Assembly (NCBI RefSeq): GCF_013409365.1
Contig: NZ_JACCBA010000001.1
Coordinates: forward strand, 3,534,001-3,598,000
DNA from: Actinomadura luteofluorescens
GTDB taxonomy: Bacteria; Actinomycetota; Actinomycetes; Streptosporangiales; Streptosporangiaceae
Length of the DNA stretch: 64,000 bases
Direction of reading: 5' to 3'
Each line of letters starts with the position of its first letter. Within the stretch, counting starts at the first letter, position 1. The translations under genes and the position numbers were made by a program. The notes under the pieces are model-generated. The model did no database searches and was not told the DNA's origin. It worked only from the letters and a program-made list of their open reading frames with translations. Below, in pieces: positions 17,552 through 26,239 of the stretch.

Positions 17552-18690
17552 GCGCCGCGCTCTCCTCCGGCGAACCCGCTGAGACGGAGCAGCACCGGAG
17601 CCAGGACGAACAGGACGACCGCGAGCGCGGCGACCGCGACCATGGCCCCGCGCAGCCCCACGGCGTCCGCCCAGAGCCCGACATAGACGGGCCCGGCGAG
17701 GAACCCGAGGTAGGACACGGTCGTGACGACCGACGTCGCGCGGCCCCGGTAGTCGTCCTCGACGTTCCGCGCGACCAGGCGGAGCAGTGTCGGGAACAGC
17801 ACGGCGGTCCCGGCGGCGGCGACCGCGAGCCCGATCGCGGCGACCGCCAGCGTGGACGCGACCGAGATGACGAAGGCCCCGCCCGCGGCCCCAGCCGCCC
17901 CCGCGAGAAGGGCTCCGCGGACGGCCCTCACCCCACCCGTTGAGAACCGCGTGACAGCGACCGTCCCCGCGAACACGGCGGGCGCGACGGCACTGAGCCC
18001 GCCCGAGCGCAACTCGTCGTCGACGAAAACCGCGCTCCAGCTCTGATGCGCGTTCTCGCTGGCGAACGCGAGCGCCCCCAGCACCCCGACGAGCACCAAG
18101 GGGACGATCCGGCGCCGCCCCAACGGCGCCACCGCCTCACGCCGACCGACGAAGCCCCCGGGGGACGCCCACAGACACACCCCGGCGGCCAGACAACCCA
18201 CACCTGCCACCACGAAGGGCACCACGAACGGCAGCGATGACGCCGCCCCACTGGCGAGGCTCGCGAGAACCACCAGACCGGAGAAGACGCCATGGGCCCG
18301 GGTGATGACGGCCTTCCCGGCGTCCCTCTCGGCCCGTCCGGCGATCGCGTTGATGCCCACGTCGGCCGCCCCGCTGGAAGCGCCCACCACGGCGAGCCCT
18401 AGGCACAGGCCGGCCAGGTTCACGGCGGCGAACGCCACGACGACTCCGGCCCCGCCCAGCGCCATGATGGCCGCGCCCGCCACTCCCGGCCCCCACCGAT
18501 CCAGCGCCCGCCCCATCAGCAGCATCGCCGGGAGGGCACCCGCCCCCACGAACAGCAGCGCGAGGCCGAGCGCGCCGTCCCCGATCCCCGCCCGCTCCTG
18601 GACCCGAGGCACGCCGGCGCCCCACACCCCCCAGAACACCCCGAACGCGGCGAACCCCGCGAAAGCGCGCCATGATGCCTCGACCTTCAT
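17488..18690 (-). CDS. MFS transporter under LacI control
   Basis: 400 residues with about 12 hydrophobic segments, starting [30 protein letters not shown] and the pseudo-repeat [19 protein letters not shown] are typical of small MFS exporters related to YbjJ/fucose-permease types. The last 64 bases overlap the 3' end of glnR on the other strand. The ATG directly abuts an 18-bp palindrome, and TATCGT lies seven bases before the start, so the transcript is probably leaderless and blocked by the divergent LacI protein. Substrate is unknown. Confidence 0.82.
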   Translation of the reverse strand: MKVEASWRAFAGFAAFGVFWGVWGAGVPRVQERAGIGDGALGLALLFVGAGALPAMLLMGRALDRWGPGVAGAAIMALGGAGVVVAFAAVNLAGLCLGLAVVGASSGAADVGINAIAGRAERDAGKAVITRAHGVFSGLVVLASLASGAASSLPFVVPFVVAGVGCLAAGVCLWASPGGFVGRREAVAPLGRRRIVPLVLVGVLGALAFASENAHQSWSAVFVDDELRSGGLSAVAPAVFAGTVAVTRFSTGGVRAVRGALLAGAAGAAGGAFVISVASTLAVAAIGLAVAAAGTAVLFPTLLRLVARNVEDDYRGRATSVVTTVSYLGFLAGPVYVGLWADAVGLRGAMVAVAALAVVLFVLAPVLLRLSGFAGGERGAQARAGVFSSASPGRWSGTKR

Positions 18691-18708
18691 TTGTGTAACG
18701 ATACACAA
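18691..18708. promoter_or_regulatory. Palindromic LacI-family operator
   Basis: TTGTGTA-N4-TACACAA is a perfect 7-bp inverted repeat filling most of the 33-base gap between the divergent MFS and LacI start codons. It overlaps the -10 for the MFS gene (TATCGT, minus strand) and adjoins that for lacI (TAGCAT, 18710-18715), so one bound repressor would control both. Confidence 0.75.
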
Positions 18709-18723
18709 GTAGCATGCGGCCCT

Positions 18724-19770
18724 ATGGAACCGTCCGGAGGCGCGAAGCGCGTGACCCTGGCCCAGGTGGCGGAACGGGCCGGCGTATCGGTCATGACCGC
18801 CTCCTACGCCTACAACCGTCCGAACCGCGTCTCGGACCGGGCCAGATCGAAGGTGCTCGCCGCGGCGGCCGAACTCGGCTACGCCGGCCCCGACCCGAGC
18901 GCCCGGTCCCTGCGCCGGGGCAGCACCCGCACGCTCGGCGTGGTGATGGGCGAGCATCTGAGCTACGCGTTCGAGGACCCGGCGGCGGTGTCCTTCCTGG
19001 CGGGCATCGCCGGCGTCTGCGCCGATCACGGCTACGGCATGACGATCGTCCCCGCCACGGGCGCCGCGGACGACGCCACCCGGATCATCGACGCCGCCGT
19101 CGACGGCTTCATCGTGTGGACCACGTCCGACGACGACCCCGTCCTGGCGGCCGTCCGGGCGACCAGGCGCCCCGCGGTGGTCCACGGGGGCCCGGCGGTC
19201 GACGGCATGGGCCTGGTGAGCATCGACGACCGCGCCGCGGCCGGCGCGATCGGCGCCGCCGCCTGGGCGGGCGCCGAGCGCCCCGCCATCGTCAGCTTCC
19301 CGCTTTCCCGGGACCGGAGAACCGCGATCACCAACGGCGCGGCCCTCCCCGACGTCACCTTCCCCGTGACGCGCGAACGCCTGGAGGGCTACCGCCGAGC
19401 GGCCGAGGACGCCGGCTTCGCCTGGCGCGACGTGACCATCGCGGTATGCGCCCGCAACGACGCCGCCGAGGCGGAGCGGATCGCGGCGACCCTCCTGGCC
19501 TCCGCGGAACCACCCGACGCGATCGCCGCGATGAGCGACCAGCAGGCGTCCGGAGTCGTCCGCGCGGCCCGCGCCGCCGGACGCGCCGTCCCCGACGACG
19601 TGGCGATCACCGGCTGGGACGACGCGGCGGTGGCGGCCCGGCTCGGCCTGACCACGGTCGCCCAGTCCCTGCGCGACCAGGGCGCGGCCTGCGCCCAGGT
19701 CGCCCTAGGCCGACCGGCCTCCGGGACACCGGCATGGTCCCTCATCCGCAGGACCAGCACCCGCCCCTGA
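18724..19770 (+). CDS. LacI-family transcriptional regulator
   Basis: 348 residues. VTLAQVAERAGVSVMTASYA is the LacI helix-turn-helix and AAAELGYAGPDPSARSLRRG the hinge region. The periplasmic-binding-protein-like effector domain follows, ending DVAITGWDDAAVAARLGLTT and TTVAQSLRDQGAA, as is usual for this family. ATG 18724 is preceded eight bases upstream by TAGCAT, so the mRNA is probably leaderless. It should repress its own gene and the divergent MFS exporter through the palindrome between them. Effector unknown; sugar or nucleoside types are common in the family. Confidence 0.88.
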   Translation: MEPSGGAKRVTLAQVAERAGVSVMTASYAYNRPNRVSDRARSKVLAAAAELGYAGPDPSARSLRRGSTRTLGVVMGEHLSYAFEDPAAVSFLAGIAGVCADHGYGMTIVPATGAADDATRIIDAAVDGFIVWTTSDDDPVLAAVRATRRPAVVHGGPAVDGMGLVSIDDRAAAGAIGAAAWAGAERPAIVSFPLSRDRRTAITNGAALPDVTFPVTRERLEGYRRAAEDAGFAWRDVTIAVCARNDAAEAERIAATLLASAEPPDAIAAMSDQQASGVVRAARAAGRAVPDDVAITGWDDAAVAARLGLTTVAQSLRDQGAACAQVALGRPASGTPAWSLIRRTSTRP

Positions 19771-19781
19771 GGGAAGGGCGT

Positions 19782-20588
19782 TCAGGCCCCGGAAGTGCTG
19801 TTGAAGCAGAAGCGAGGCGGCGCCTTCAGCGTGGGCGGCTCAGAGCCGGGAAGTTCGGCGATCTCGATGCCCTCGCGCTCCGCCATGGCCGTCACCGTGG
19901 GCAGGTGGTCGTGGAAGAACACCGGGACCCAGCGGTCGGACGGCTCGCCGTCGCCGGCGGGCAGTTCCACCAGCCCCTCCTCCCGGGTGACACCCGCCCG
20001 GGCGGCCACGTCCAGCGCTTCGCGCGGGTCGGCGTCCTGCACGTCCAGGGCCGCGAGCAGCGCTTCGACGACGGGACGCTCGACGTTCCCGGCCGTCACC
20101 GCGCGCATCAGGTCCTGGTAGGCCAGCGCCGACGGCGAGCCGTCCTCGTCGATGAACTCGTCCATGCGCTCGGCCCCGTCGGCCAGGATGATGGCGAGCC
20201 CGTCGTCCACGTGGTCGGGAAGCGGGGGGCCGCCCCACGAGCCGTCCCACCAGCGCAGGAAGGCCACGGAGTAGTCCTCGTTGACCAGCAGGTCCTGGAG
20301 CCACGCCCAGGGCAGCCACGCGGGGCCACCGGCGAGCAGGTCGACGGGCAGATCCTGGATGTGCGTGTCGGAGGCGTCGTTGTCGTACCCGTAGAGCAGC
20401 GCCCGTCCGCCTTCCACCCAGCGCAGGGCCCAGTAGCCGTTTCCGATGTCCTCGGTACGCAGAGTGCCGCCGTCCACGAGCACCTGCCCGGAACAGTCGT
20501 CGAGGTAGGGAACCATCATGGCCTTGACCACGCCCTGAGCCCAGAGTTCGTCGGGCGGCGGCACGTCGGTGGAGACTTGGTCGAACAC
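19782..20588 (-). CDS. Hypothetical protein, 268 residues
   Basis: Acidic soluble protein with no signal peptide or membrane segment. Regions such as DELWAQGVVKAMMVPYLDDC, YGYDNDASDTHIQDLPVD and WWDGSWGGPPLPDHVDDG are Trp/Asp-rich and resemble actinobacterial proteins of unknown function. GTG at 20588 is chosen because AAGGAGC lies four bases upstream; the frame stays open further upstream, but that part is Arg-rich and improbable. It converges with lacI with a 12-base gap and is divergent from the MarR gene. No function can be assigned. Confidence 0.7.
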   Translation of the reverse strand: MFDQVSTDVPPPDELWAQGVVKAMMVPYLDDCSGQVLVDGGTLRTEDIGNGYWALRWVEGGRALLYGYDNDASDTHIQDLPVDLLAGGPAWLPWAWLQDLLVNEDYSVAFLRWWDGSWGGPPLPDHVDDGLAIILADGAERMDEFIDEDGSPSALAYQDLMRAVTAGNVERPVVEALLAALDVQDADPREALDVAARAGVTREEGLVELPAGDGEPSDRWVPVFFHDHLPTVTAMAEREGIEIAELPGSEPPTLKAPPRFCFNSTSGA

Positions 20589-20773
20589 GGCGCTCCTTCT
20601 CGTCGGACGTTTTCCGGCCGTCCGACGCTCGGGGAACCAGGCTGGTTCCCGGCGCTCCCACCGCGATCGCGGCCGTTCCCGCCCGCGGCACGGCCCTCGA
20701 CGCCTTGACCTCAACTTCACTTCAGGTTTTACGGTCCCCGTACCAGTGATCAACTAATGGGGGGACACCGCAC

Positions 20774-21256
20774 ATGAAGACCGGAGAAGTCTCCGACGCC
20801 GAACTGGCCGCCCAGCCGGCCGCCTACTGGACCGGATTGGCCTACGAGGCCCTCATCGCGTTCACCCGAGCCCGGCAGGCCGAGTTCGGCTTCACGCAGC
20901 CGCAGTTCTGGCTGCTCCGCAACCTGTCGAAGAACGACCTCTCGCCCGACGGCCACGGCATGACCATCCCCGAACTGCGGGAGGCCATGAAGTCCTACCT
21001 GCGGCCGGAGGACGACCTGGAGGCCGAGTCGAAGGTCCTCCTGGAGCACGGCTGGTCGACCCGCGACGGCGACGGACGCCTGTGGATCACCGAGGCGGGA
21101 GAGAAGACCCGAACCGAGTGGAAGGAGCACGCCCCCGCGATCCGCGACCTCATCCACCGGGGCATAGACGACGCCGACTACGTCACCGCCCTGAAGGTGC
21201 TCCGGCAACTGATCCACAACACCAGCACCCCCGCGCCCGACCGCACAGGTCGGTGA
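20774..21256 (+). CDS. MarR-family winged-helix regulator
   Basis: 160 residues. TQPQFWLLRNLSKNDLSP, MTIPELREAMKSYLRPEDD, and GWSTRDGDGRLWITEAGEKT form the winged helix with the beta-wing at DGDGRLWITEAG, as in MarR proteins. The N-terminal helix and the C-terminal HRGIDDADYVTALKVLRQLI make the dimer interface. GGGGGGAC precedes the ATG by about six bases. Divergent from the unknown gene ending at 19782. Target and ligand are unknown. Confidence 0.8.
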   Translation: MKTGEVSDAELAAQPAAYWTGLAYEALIAFTRARQAEFGFTQPQFWLLRNLSKNDLSPDGHGMTIPELREAMKSYLRPEDDLEAESKVLLEHGWSTRDGDGRLWITEAGEKTRTEWKEHAPAIRDLIHRGIDDADYVTALKVLRQLIHNTSTPAPDRTGR

Positions 21257-21374
21257 CGTGCGCGCCGGCCGGGCGTGGGGGCCGTCCGGCCGGCACGCAT
21301 CCTTGCCAGCCCCACCACCCCAACGCCCGAGCAGCCAGCCCTGAGAGCGCGCGCCGAGATGCCGCCTCGCCGCC

Positions 21375-21510
21375 TCAGCCGGATGCCGCGTCCACGCCCG
21401 TCGGCGGCCCGGTCAGAACACGTGCGAGCAAGTCACGAAGGTGCCTCCGGTCGGAGCCGGCCAGCTCCTTCGTTGCACAGGCCCGCACCACCACTCCACA
21501 GGAAGCCACC
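21375..21510 (-). pseudogene. Possible C-terminal remnant of a small regulator gene
   Basis: A minus-strand frame ending at TGA 21375 reads ATKELAGSDRRHLRDLLARV near its end, weakly like the C-terminal dimerisation helix of MarR/HTH regulators. Upstream it loses sense exactly where the plus-strand nitroreductase remnant begins (about 21512). No start codon or N-terminal domain. Weak evidence. Confidence 0.3.
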
Positions 21511-21511
21511 G

Positions 21512-21601
21512 CTCTGGGCCAGGATGACCGCGGTCTTCCCCCTCTACGACACCTACCAGGCCACCTCCGAACGCGACATTCCGGTGGTGGTCCTGGACCC
21601 G
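21512..21601 (+). pseudogene. 3' remnant of an F420-dependent (Ddn-family) nitroreductase gene
   Basis: The plus frame from 21512 reads LWARMTAVFPLYDTYQ and then RDIPVVVLDP, which matches the extreme C-terminus of deazaflavin-dependent nitroreductases (Mycobacterium Ddn ends with a YPSYQDYQ...RTIPIVVCEP pattern). The remaining 100 or so N-terminal residues are absent and no stop follows in the expected place, so it is a decayed end. It lies between the MarR gene and a convergent phosphoesterase gene. Confidence 0.5.
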
Positions 21602-21631
21602 TCTCGCCCTGACTGGCCGGCCAGAGGGCGT

Positions 21632-23218
21632 TCAGGGCCTCCCGGCGACCGCTCCGGTGTCCAGGTCGATGAGGACGCGGGGCGCCCGCGCGCCGGAGAA
21701 GTCGAACATCGAGTCCAACGCATTGGCGCGGGTGTCGAAGGAGGCGTCTCCGATACGGCCGGCGCCCCAGTTGTCCTCGATGAAGCGCAGGATCGATGCC
21801 TGCTCCAGAGGGCGATGGTCCACGTGGTTCACCCTGGCGTACGGCGAGATCACGATCAGGGGCAGCCGCTGGCTGGGCCCGCAGCGGTCCTGGTAGCCGC
21901 CGAGCGCCCTGACCTTCCGGCAAGCCGGCCCGTCCTGCGCGGGGTCGTTCGAACCGTTCGTGATGCGCGGTGGGGCGTGGTCGTACCAGCCGTCGGAGTC
22001 GTCGTAGGCGAGTATCACCGCCGTGGAAGCCCATTCGGGCGACTTCTCGATCTCGTTGACGGTGGACGCGACGAACCTCTGCTCGTCCAGGGGATCGGAG
22101 TAGCCGGCGTGGCCGTCCTGGGACGCCGGGGCCTTCAGAAAGGAGACGGACGGCATCCGGTGCGCGGCGAGCGCGGCGTGGAAATCGGCCAGGTCGTACT
22201 GATGGTTGGCCTGGTCGGTGTGGCCGATCGCAGCCACCCCTGACGGGGGCAGATGCTTCTCGTTCGCCGTCGACTTGTAGTACTGGAACGGCTCGTGGTG
22301 CGGGCTGTAGTCGACGACCCGGTTCTTGCCGATATTGGCGTGCGCGGCACCGCAGACCTTGTAGCCGTCCCTCACGCCGGTCGGACGAAACCCGCCCTGG
22401 AACCAGCCCCACGTCACGTGCTTCGCGTTCAGAAGGTCACCGATATTGCGACCGGTCATGACGGTGAGATTGCCGTCGGACGCATGGTTGTCGCCGGAGC
22501 AGTCGTCGAACGCCGGATCAGGGTCATTGATGACCGTCCCCACGCCCTCCCCGTCCGCAGAGGAGACCACGGACGGATCCGAGACCTTCTCGTGCGTCCT
22601 CGGATCGACCGCGTAACCGCCGTGCGTTTGGCCCGAGACGAGATTGAGGGCGCCCGGGGTGGACGGCCCGAACACCGAATCCCAGGAGTTGTCGCTCATC
22701 GCATAGTTCTGCGCGTAGTTCCACATGGCGGTGACCGTGTTGCCGTCGAAGTAGTCCATGACGAGGCCGGGTTCACCGAAGAGGGACCGGCCGCTGCACT
22801 CACCGCGCTCGGTGAACTCGACGAACTTGTCCATGCGGCCACCGTTGACGGCCTTCTGCTCTGCGGCGTACCCATGGTCCTGGTCACAGGTGAGTGCCTG
22901 GGAAGGACCGAGCCGCTTCGGGCCGTACCGGTTGGGGTTCCTCGTCAGCAGTTCTCCGCTCAGGCCGTTGACCTTCGGCGTCCCCGGAGCGGCATGGAAC
23001 GGTGTGCCGTCGGTGTTGGCGGCCTTCGGATACGTCCCGAAGTAGTGGTCGAAGGAAACGTTCTCCCCGTAGATGACCACGACGTGCTCGATCGGACTGC
23101 GGTGCCCTGCCGTGGTGCGCGGGGAAGGAGCGACTTCCCCGCCGCCGCAACCGGCTCCAAGGGCCGCGACCATGCCGACCGCGGCCATGGACGCGCCCAG
23201 CACTGAGGGCCTGCACAT
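21632..23218 (-). CDS. Secreted lipoprotein phosphoesterase (phospholipase C/acid phosphatase family)
   Basis: 528 residues. The N-terminal signal ends in GAGC (lipobox-like, about residue 24), so it is probably a lipoprotein. ENVSFDHYFGTYP, NSWDSVFGPSTPGALN and AYDDSDGWYDHAPP are the metal/phosphate-site motifs of the AcpA/phospholipase C phosphoesterase family (PF04185), and SPYARVNHVDH fits the C-terminal part of the fold. GGAGGAGAG precedes ATG 23218. It lies next to the pst operon in the same direction, fitting release of phosphate from organic esters. Whether it acts on phospholipids or soluble phosphomonoesters cannot be told from sequence. Confidence 0.87.
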   Translation of the reverse strand: MCRPSVLGASMAAVGMVAALGAGCGGGEVAPSPRTTAGHRSPIEHVVVIYGENVSFDHYFGTYPKAANTDGTPFHAAPGTPKVNGLSGELLTRNPNRYGPKRLGPSQALTCDQDHGYAAEQKAVNGGRMDKFVEFTERGECSGRSLFGEPGLVMDYFDGNTVTAMWNYAQNYAMSDNSWDSVFGPSTPGALNLVSGQTHGGYAVDPRTHEKVSDPSVVSSADGEGVGTVINDPDPAFDDCSGDNHASDGNLTVMTGRNIGDLLNAKHVTWGWFQGGFRPTGVRDGYKVCGAAHANIGKNRVVDYSPHHEPFQYYKSTANEKHLPPSGVAAIGHTDQANHQYDLADFHAALAAHRMPSVSFLKAPASQDGHAGYSDPLDEQRFVASTVNEIEKSPEWASTAVILAYDDSDGWYDHAPPRITNGSNDPAQDGPACRKVRALGGYQDRCGPSQRLPLIVISPYARVNHVDHRPLEQASILRFIEDNWGAGRIGDASFDTRANALDSMFDFSGARAPRVLIDLDTGAVAGRP

Positions 23219-23385
23219 CTCTCCTCCACCCGAGCGCGTAGACGACCACGACCCACCACCCGGAGCTTCCCGGTCACAGGAGCGCCGAGCTATATGAGCA
23301 ATGCCCTGCCGAAGAAGCCGGCACCGCCCACGACACCGGGAAGTGTGAAGAAATGGCCTCCACCGAACGAAGAGATGCAGGTGGT

Positions 23386-23402
23386 CCGTCCCGGCGGGAC
23401 GG
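23386..23402 (-). terminator. Hairpin after the pst operon
   Basis: CCGTCCC-GGC-GGGACGG is a perfect 7-bp stem 25 bases downstream of the pstB stop codon, in the gap before the phosphoesterase gene. No U-tract. Confidence 0.45.
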
Positions 23403-23426
23403 TCGGCGCCCGCCGCGCCGGGCGGA

Positions 23427-24203
23427 TCAGCCGAAGCGGCCGGTGATGTAGTCCTCGGTGGCCTTCTGCTCCGGGTTCGCGAAGATCTTGCTGGTGTCGT
23501 CGATCTCGATGAGCTTGCCGGGCTTGCCCGTGCCCGCGATGTTGAAGAACGCGGTGCGGTCGCTGACCCGGGCCGCCTGCTGCATGTTGTGCGTGACGAT
23601 CACGATCGTGTACTGCGTCTTCAGCTTCTCGATCAGGTCCTCGATCGCGAGGGTGGAGATCGGGTCGAGCGCCGAGCACGGCTCGTCCATCAGCAGCACC
23701 TGCGGCTGGACGGCGATCGCCCGCGCGATGCAGAGCCGCTGCTGCTGCCCGCCCGACAGGCCGGCGCCGGGCTTGGCGAGCCGGTCCTTGACCTCGTTCC
23801 ACAGGTTGGCGCCGCGCAGCGACTCCTCGACGACCTCGTCCAGCCGGCCCTTGCGGCGGACGCCGTTCAGCTTCAGCCCGGCCGCCACGTTGTCGTAGAT
23901 CGACATGGTGGGGAACGGGTTCGGCCGCTGGAACACCATCCCGACCACGCGCCGCACCGCGACCGGGTCGACGGACGAGTCGTACAGGTCCTCCTCGTCC
24001 AGCATGACCTTGCCCTCGACGCGGGCGCCCGGGATGACCTCGTGCATCCGGTTCAGGGTGCGCAGGAACGTGGACTTGCCGCAGCCCGACGGCCCGATGA
24101 ACGCCGTCACCGAGCGCGGCTCGACCGTCATCGAGATGTCCTCGATGGCGTGGACGCCGCCGTAGTAGGCGTGCAGCCCGGATACCTCGATCCGCTTGGC
24201 CAT
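23427..24203 (-). CDS. pstB: Phosphate ABC transporter ATP-binding protein PstB
   Basis: 258 residues, normal for PstB. Walker [10 protein letters not shown], signature [14 protein letters not shown], Walker [14 protein letters not shown] and the switch His in [14 protein letters not shown] are complete. The ALDPIST run and FNPEQ-like tail ([18 protein letters not shown]) are typical PstB. It powers phosphate import with PstC and PstA; last gene of pstSCAB and followed by a hairpin. No phoU gene follows in this operon. Confidence 0.96.
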   Translation of the reverse strand: MAKRIEVSGLHAYYGGVHAIEDISMTVEPRSVTAFIGPSGCGKSTFLRTLNRMHEVIPGARVEGKVMLDEEDLYDSSVDPVAVRRVVGMVFQRPNPFPTMSIYDNVAAGLKLNGVRRKGRLDEVVEESLRGANLWNEVKDRLAKPGAGLSGGQQQRLCIARAIAVQPQVLLMDEPCSALDPISTLAIEDLIEKLKTQYTIVIVTHNMQQAARVSDRTAFFNIAGTGKPGKLIEIDDTSKIFANPEQKATEDYITGRFG

Positions 24204-24263
24204 GGGGTCAGGGTTCCTTTCTCTGGATCAGGGGGCTCCGCATATGCGCGGCTGTCGAGGGGG

Positions 24264-25169
24264 TCAGCGCCCCGCGGGCGCCTTGCGCCGCGCGACGATC
24301 CGGGCGGCCAGGTTGAGCAGCATGATGATTCCGATCAGCACGAGCGCCCCCGTCCAGGCCCGGTCGATCGAGTGCTGGTTCGGGTCGGAGGCCTGCTCCC
24401 AGATGAACGTGGGCAGCGAGGCCTGCGCGCCGTGGAACGGGTCGTTGTTGATCGCCTTGGTGAAGAAGATCGTGAGCAGCAGCGGCGCGGTCTCGCCCAT
24501 CACGCGGGCGACGGCGAGCATCACGCCGGTGACGATGCCGGTCATCGCGGTCGGCAGGACGACGAAGCAGACCGTCCGCCAGCGCGGCACCCCGAGCGCG
24601 TAGGACGCCTCGCGCAGGTCGTTCGGGACGAGCTTGAGCATCTCCTCGGTCGCCCGCACCACCGTCGGGATCATCAGGATCGTCAGGGCGAGGGACCCGG
24701 CGAACCCGGAGAAGTCGAAGCCGAACGTCAGCAGCCACAGCGCCAGCACGAACAGCCCCGCGACGATCGACGGGATGCCGGTCATCACGTCCACGGTGAA
24801 GCTGATCACCTTGCCGAGCCGCCCGTTGCCGGCGTACTCCACCAGGTAGACGGCGGTGAGCACGGCGATCGGCACGGCGATCAGGCTGGTGATCAGCACC
24901 TGCTCCAGCGTGCCGATGATCGCGTGGTAGGCCCCGCCGCCGGCGTCGCTGCCGCTGACGGCGTTCATCGAGAACTGGAAGAACGTCGGGTCGAGGCGCT
25001 CGGCGCCGTTCACGACCACGGTCCACAGCACCGACACCAGCGGGATGAGCGCCAGCGCGAACGCGAGATAGACCAGGCCCTGGACGGCCCGGTCCTTGAT
25101 CTTCCGCCCGGCGGACAGCGGCGCCAGCCGGGCGCCGGGGTCGGGCTTGCGGGTGGAGACGGCGGTCAC
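24264..25169 (-). CDS. pstA: Phosphate ABC transporter permease PstA
   Basis: 301 residues with six predicted membrane helices; the cytoplasmic coupling loop is EASYALGVPRWRTVCFVVLP. Start GTG 25169 overlaps the pstC stop (GTGA), so translation is coupled; the frame is open far upstream but antisense-like there. Partners are PstC, PstB and PstS. Confidence 0.94.
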   Translation of the reverse strand: MTAVSTRKPDPGARLAPLSAGRKIKDRAVQGLVYLAFALALIPLVSVLWTVVVNGAERLDPTFFQFSMNAVSGSDAGGGAYHAIIGTLEQVLITSLIAVPIAVLTAVYLVEYAGNGRLGKVISFTVDVMTGIPSIVAGLFVLALWLLTFGFDFSGFAGSLALTILMIPTVVRATEEMLKLVPNDLREASYALGVPRWRTVCFVVLPTAMTGIVTGVMLAVARVMGETAPLLLTIFFTKAINNDPFHGAQASLPTFIWEQASDPNQHSIDRAWTGALVLIGIIMLLNLAARIVARRKAPAGR

Positions 25170-26146
25170 ACGAACTCCTTCCGGCGCGCGACGACCGCGC
25201 GGGCGGCCATGTTCACGAGCAGGGTGATCACGAACAGCACCAGGCCGGAGGCGATGAGGGCCCCGCGGCCGGTGCTGGACGCCTCGGCGAAGCTGTTGGC
25301 GATGTTGGAGGCGAACGTGGCGCCGCCGTTCTCCAGCAGGTGGATGTTGATCCCGGGGACGAAGGTGAGGACCATCGCGACCGCGATCGTCTCGCCCATG
25401 GCGCGGCCCAGCCCGAGCATGGCGCCGCCGATCATGCCGGAGCGGCCGTAGGGCAGCACCGCCAGCCGGATCGTCTCCCAGCGGGTGGCGCCGAGCGCGA
25501 GCGCGGCCTCCACGTTGGCGCGCGGCACCTGCAGGAACACCTCGCGCGAGATCGACGAGATGATCGGCAGGATCATGATCGAGAGCACCACGGAGGCGGT
25601 GAAGATCGAGTTCTTGCCGGGAGAGTCCCCGCCGAACAGCGGGATCCAGCCGAGCGCCCCGTTCAGGAACTTGCTGATCCCCTCCATGTGCTGCGACAGG
25701 AAGGCCAGGCCCCAGAGCCCGTAGACGATGCTCGGCACCGCCGCGAGCAGGTCCACGACGTAGCCGAGCCCGGAGGCGAGCCGCCGCGGCGAGTAGAACG
25801 AGATGAACAGCGCGATGCCGACCGCGACCGGCGTCGCGATGAGCATCGCCAGCAGCGACGACACGACCGTCCCGAACGCGAGCTGCGCGATGCCGAACCT
25901 CGGCGGCGCCGCGTTCGGGTTCCATTCCTCGGCGGTCAGGAAGTTCGCCTTGTTGTCCTGCAGCGCCGGGACGGCCTTCCACACGAGGAAGACCGCGATC
26001 GCGGCCATGATCAGCAGCACGATGATGCCGGAGCCGCGGGCCGCCGAGACGAAGATCTTGTCTCCGGCCCGTCCGGTGCTCATCCGGCTCGCGGCGGTTC
26101 GGCGGTCGACGCCGGCGGCCGCGCCGACACCGGTCTCGCTCGTCAC
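25166..26146 (-). CDS. pstC: Phosphate ABC transporter permease PstC
   Basis: 326 residues with about six membrane helices and the coupling loop EAALALGATRWETIRLAVLP. GTG 26146 is chosen because AAGGAGG lies seven bases upstream; ATG 26167 has no ribosome site. An extended N-terminal cytoplasmic tail before the first helix is usual for actinobacterial PstC. FSISREVFLQVPRANVE-like residues (SSISREVFLQVPRANVE) fit the family. Confidence 0.94.
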   Translation of the reverse strand: MTSETGVGAAAGVDRRTAASRMSTGRAGDKIFVSAARGSGIIVLLIMAAIAVFLVWKAVPALQDNKANFLTAEEWNPNAAPPRFGIAQLAFGTVVSSLLAMLIATPVAVGIALFISFYSPRRLASGLGYVVDLLAAVPSIVYGLWGLAFLSQHMEGISKFLNGALGWIPLFGGDSPGKNSIFTASVVLSIMILPIISSISREVFLQVPRANVEAALALGATRWETIRLAVLPYGRSGMIGGAMLGLGRAMGETIAVAMVLTFVPGINIHLLENGGATFASNIANSFAEASSTGRGALIASGLVLFVITLLVNMAARAVVARRKEFV

Positions 26147-26239
26147 GGGACGTCCTCCTTCGATCATGTCGCCGGAACCCGCGTCGGCCCCCGCCGCCGA
26201 AGTGCTCGGCGGCGGGGCTGCGGTTCCCGTCTTCTGCTG

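Noticed and set aside
23288..23426. Short minus-strand frame with GGGHFFTLPGVVGGAGFF between pstB and the phosphoesterase gene
   Set aside because: No start with ribosome site and no known relatives; likely chance.
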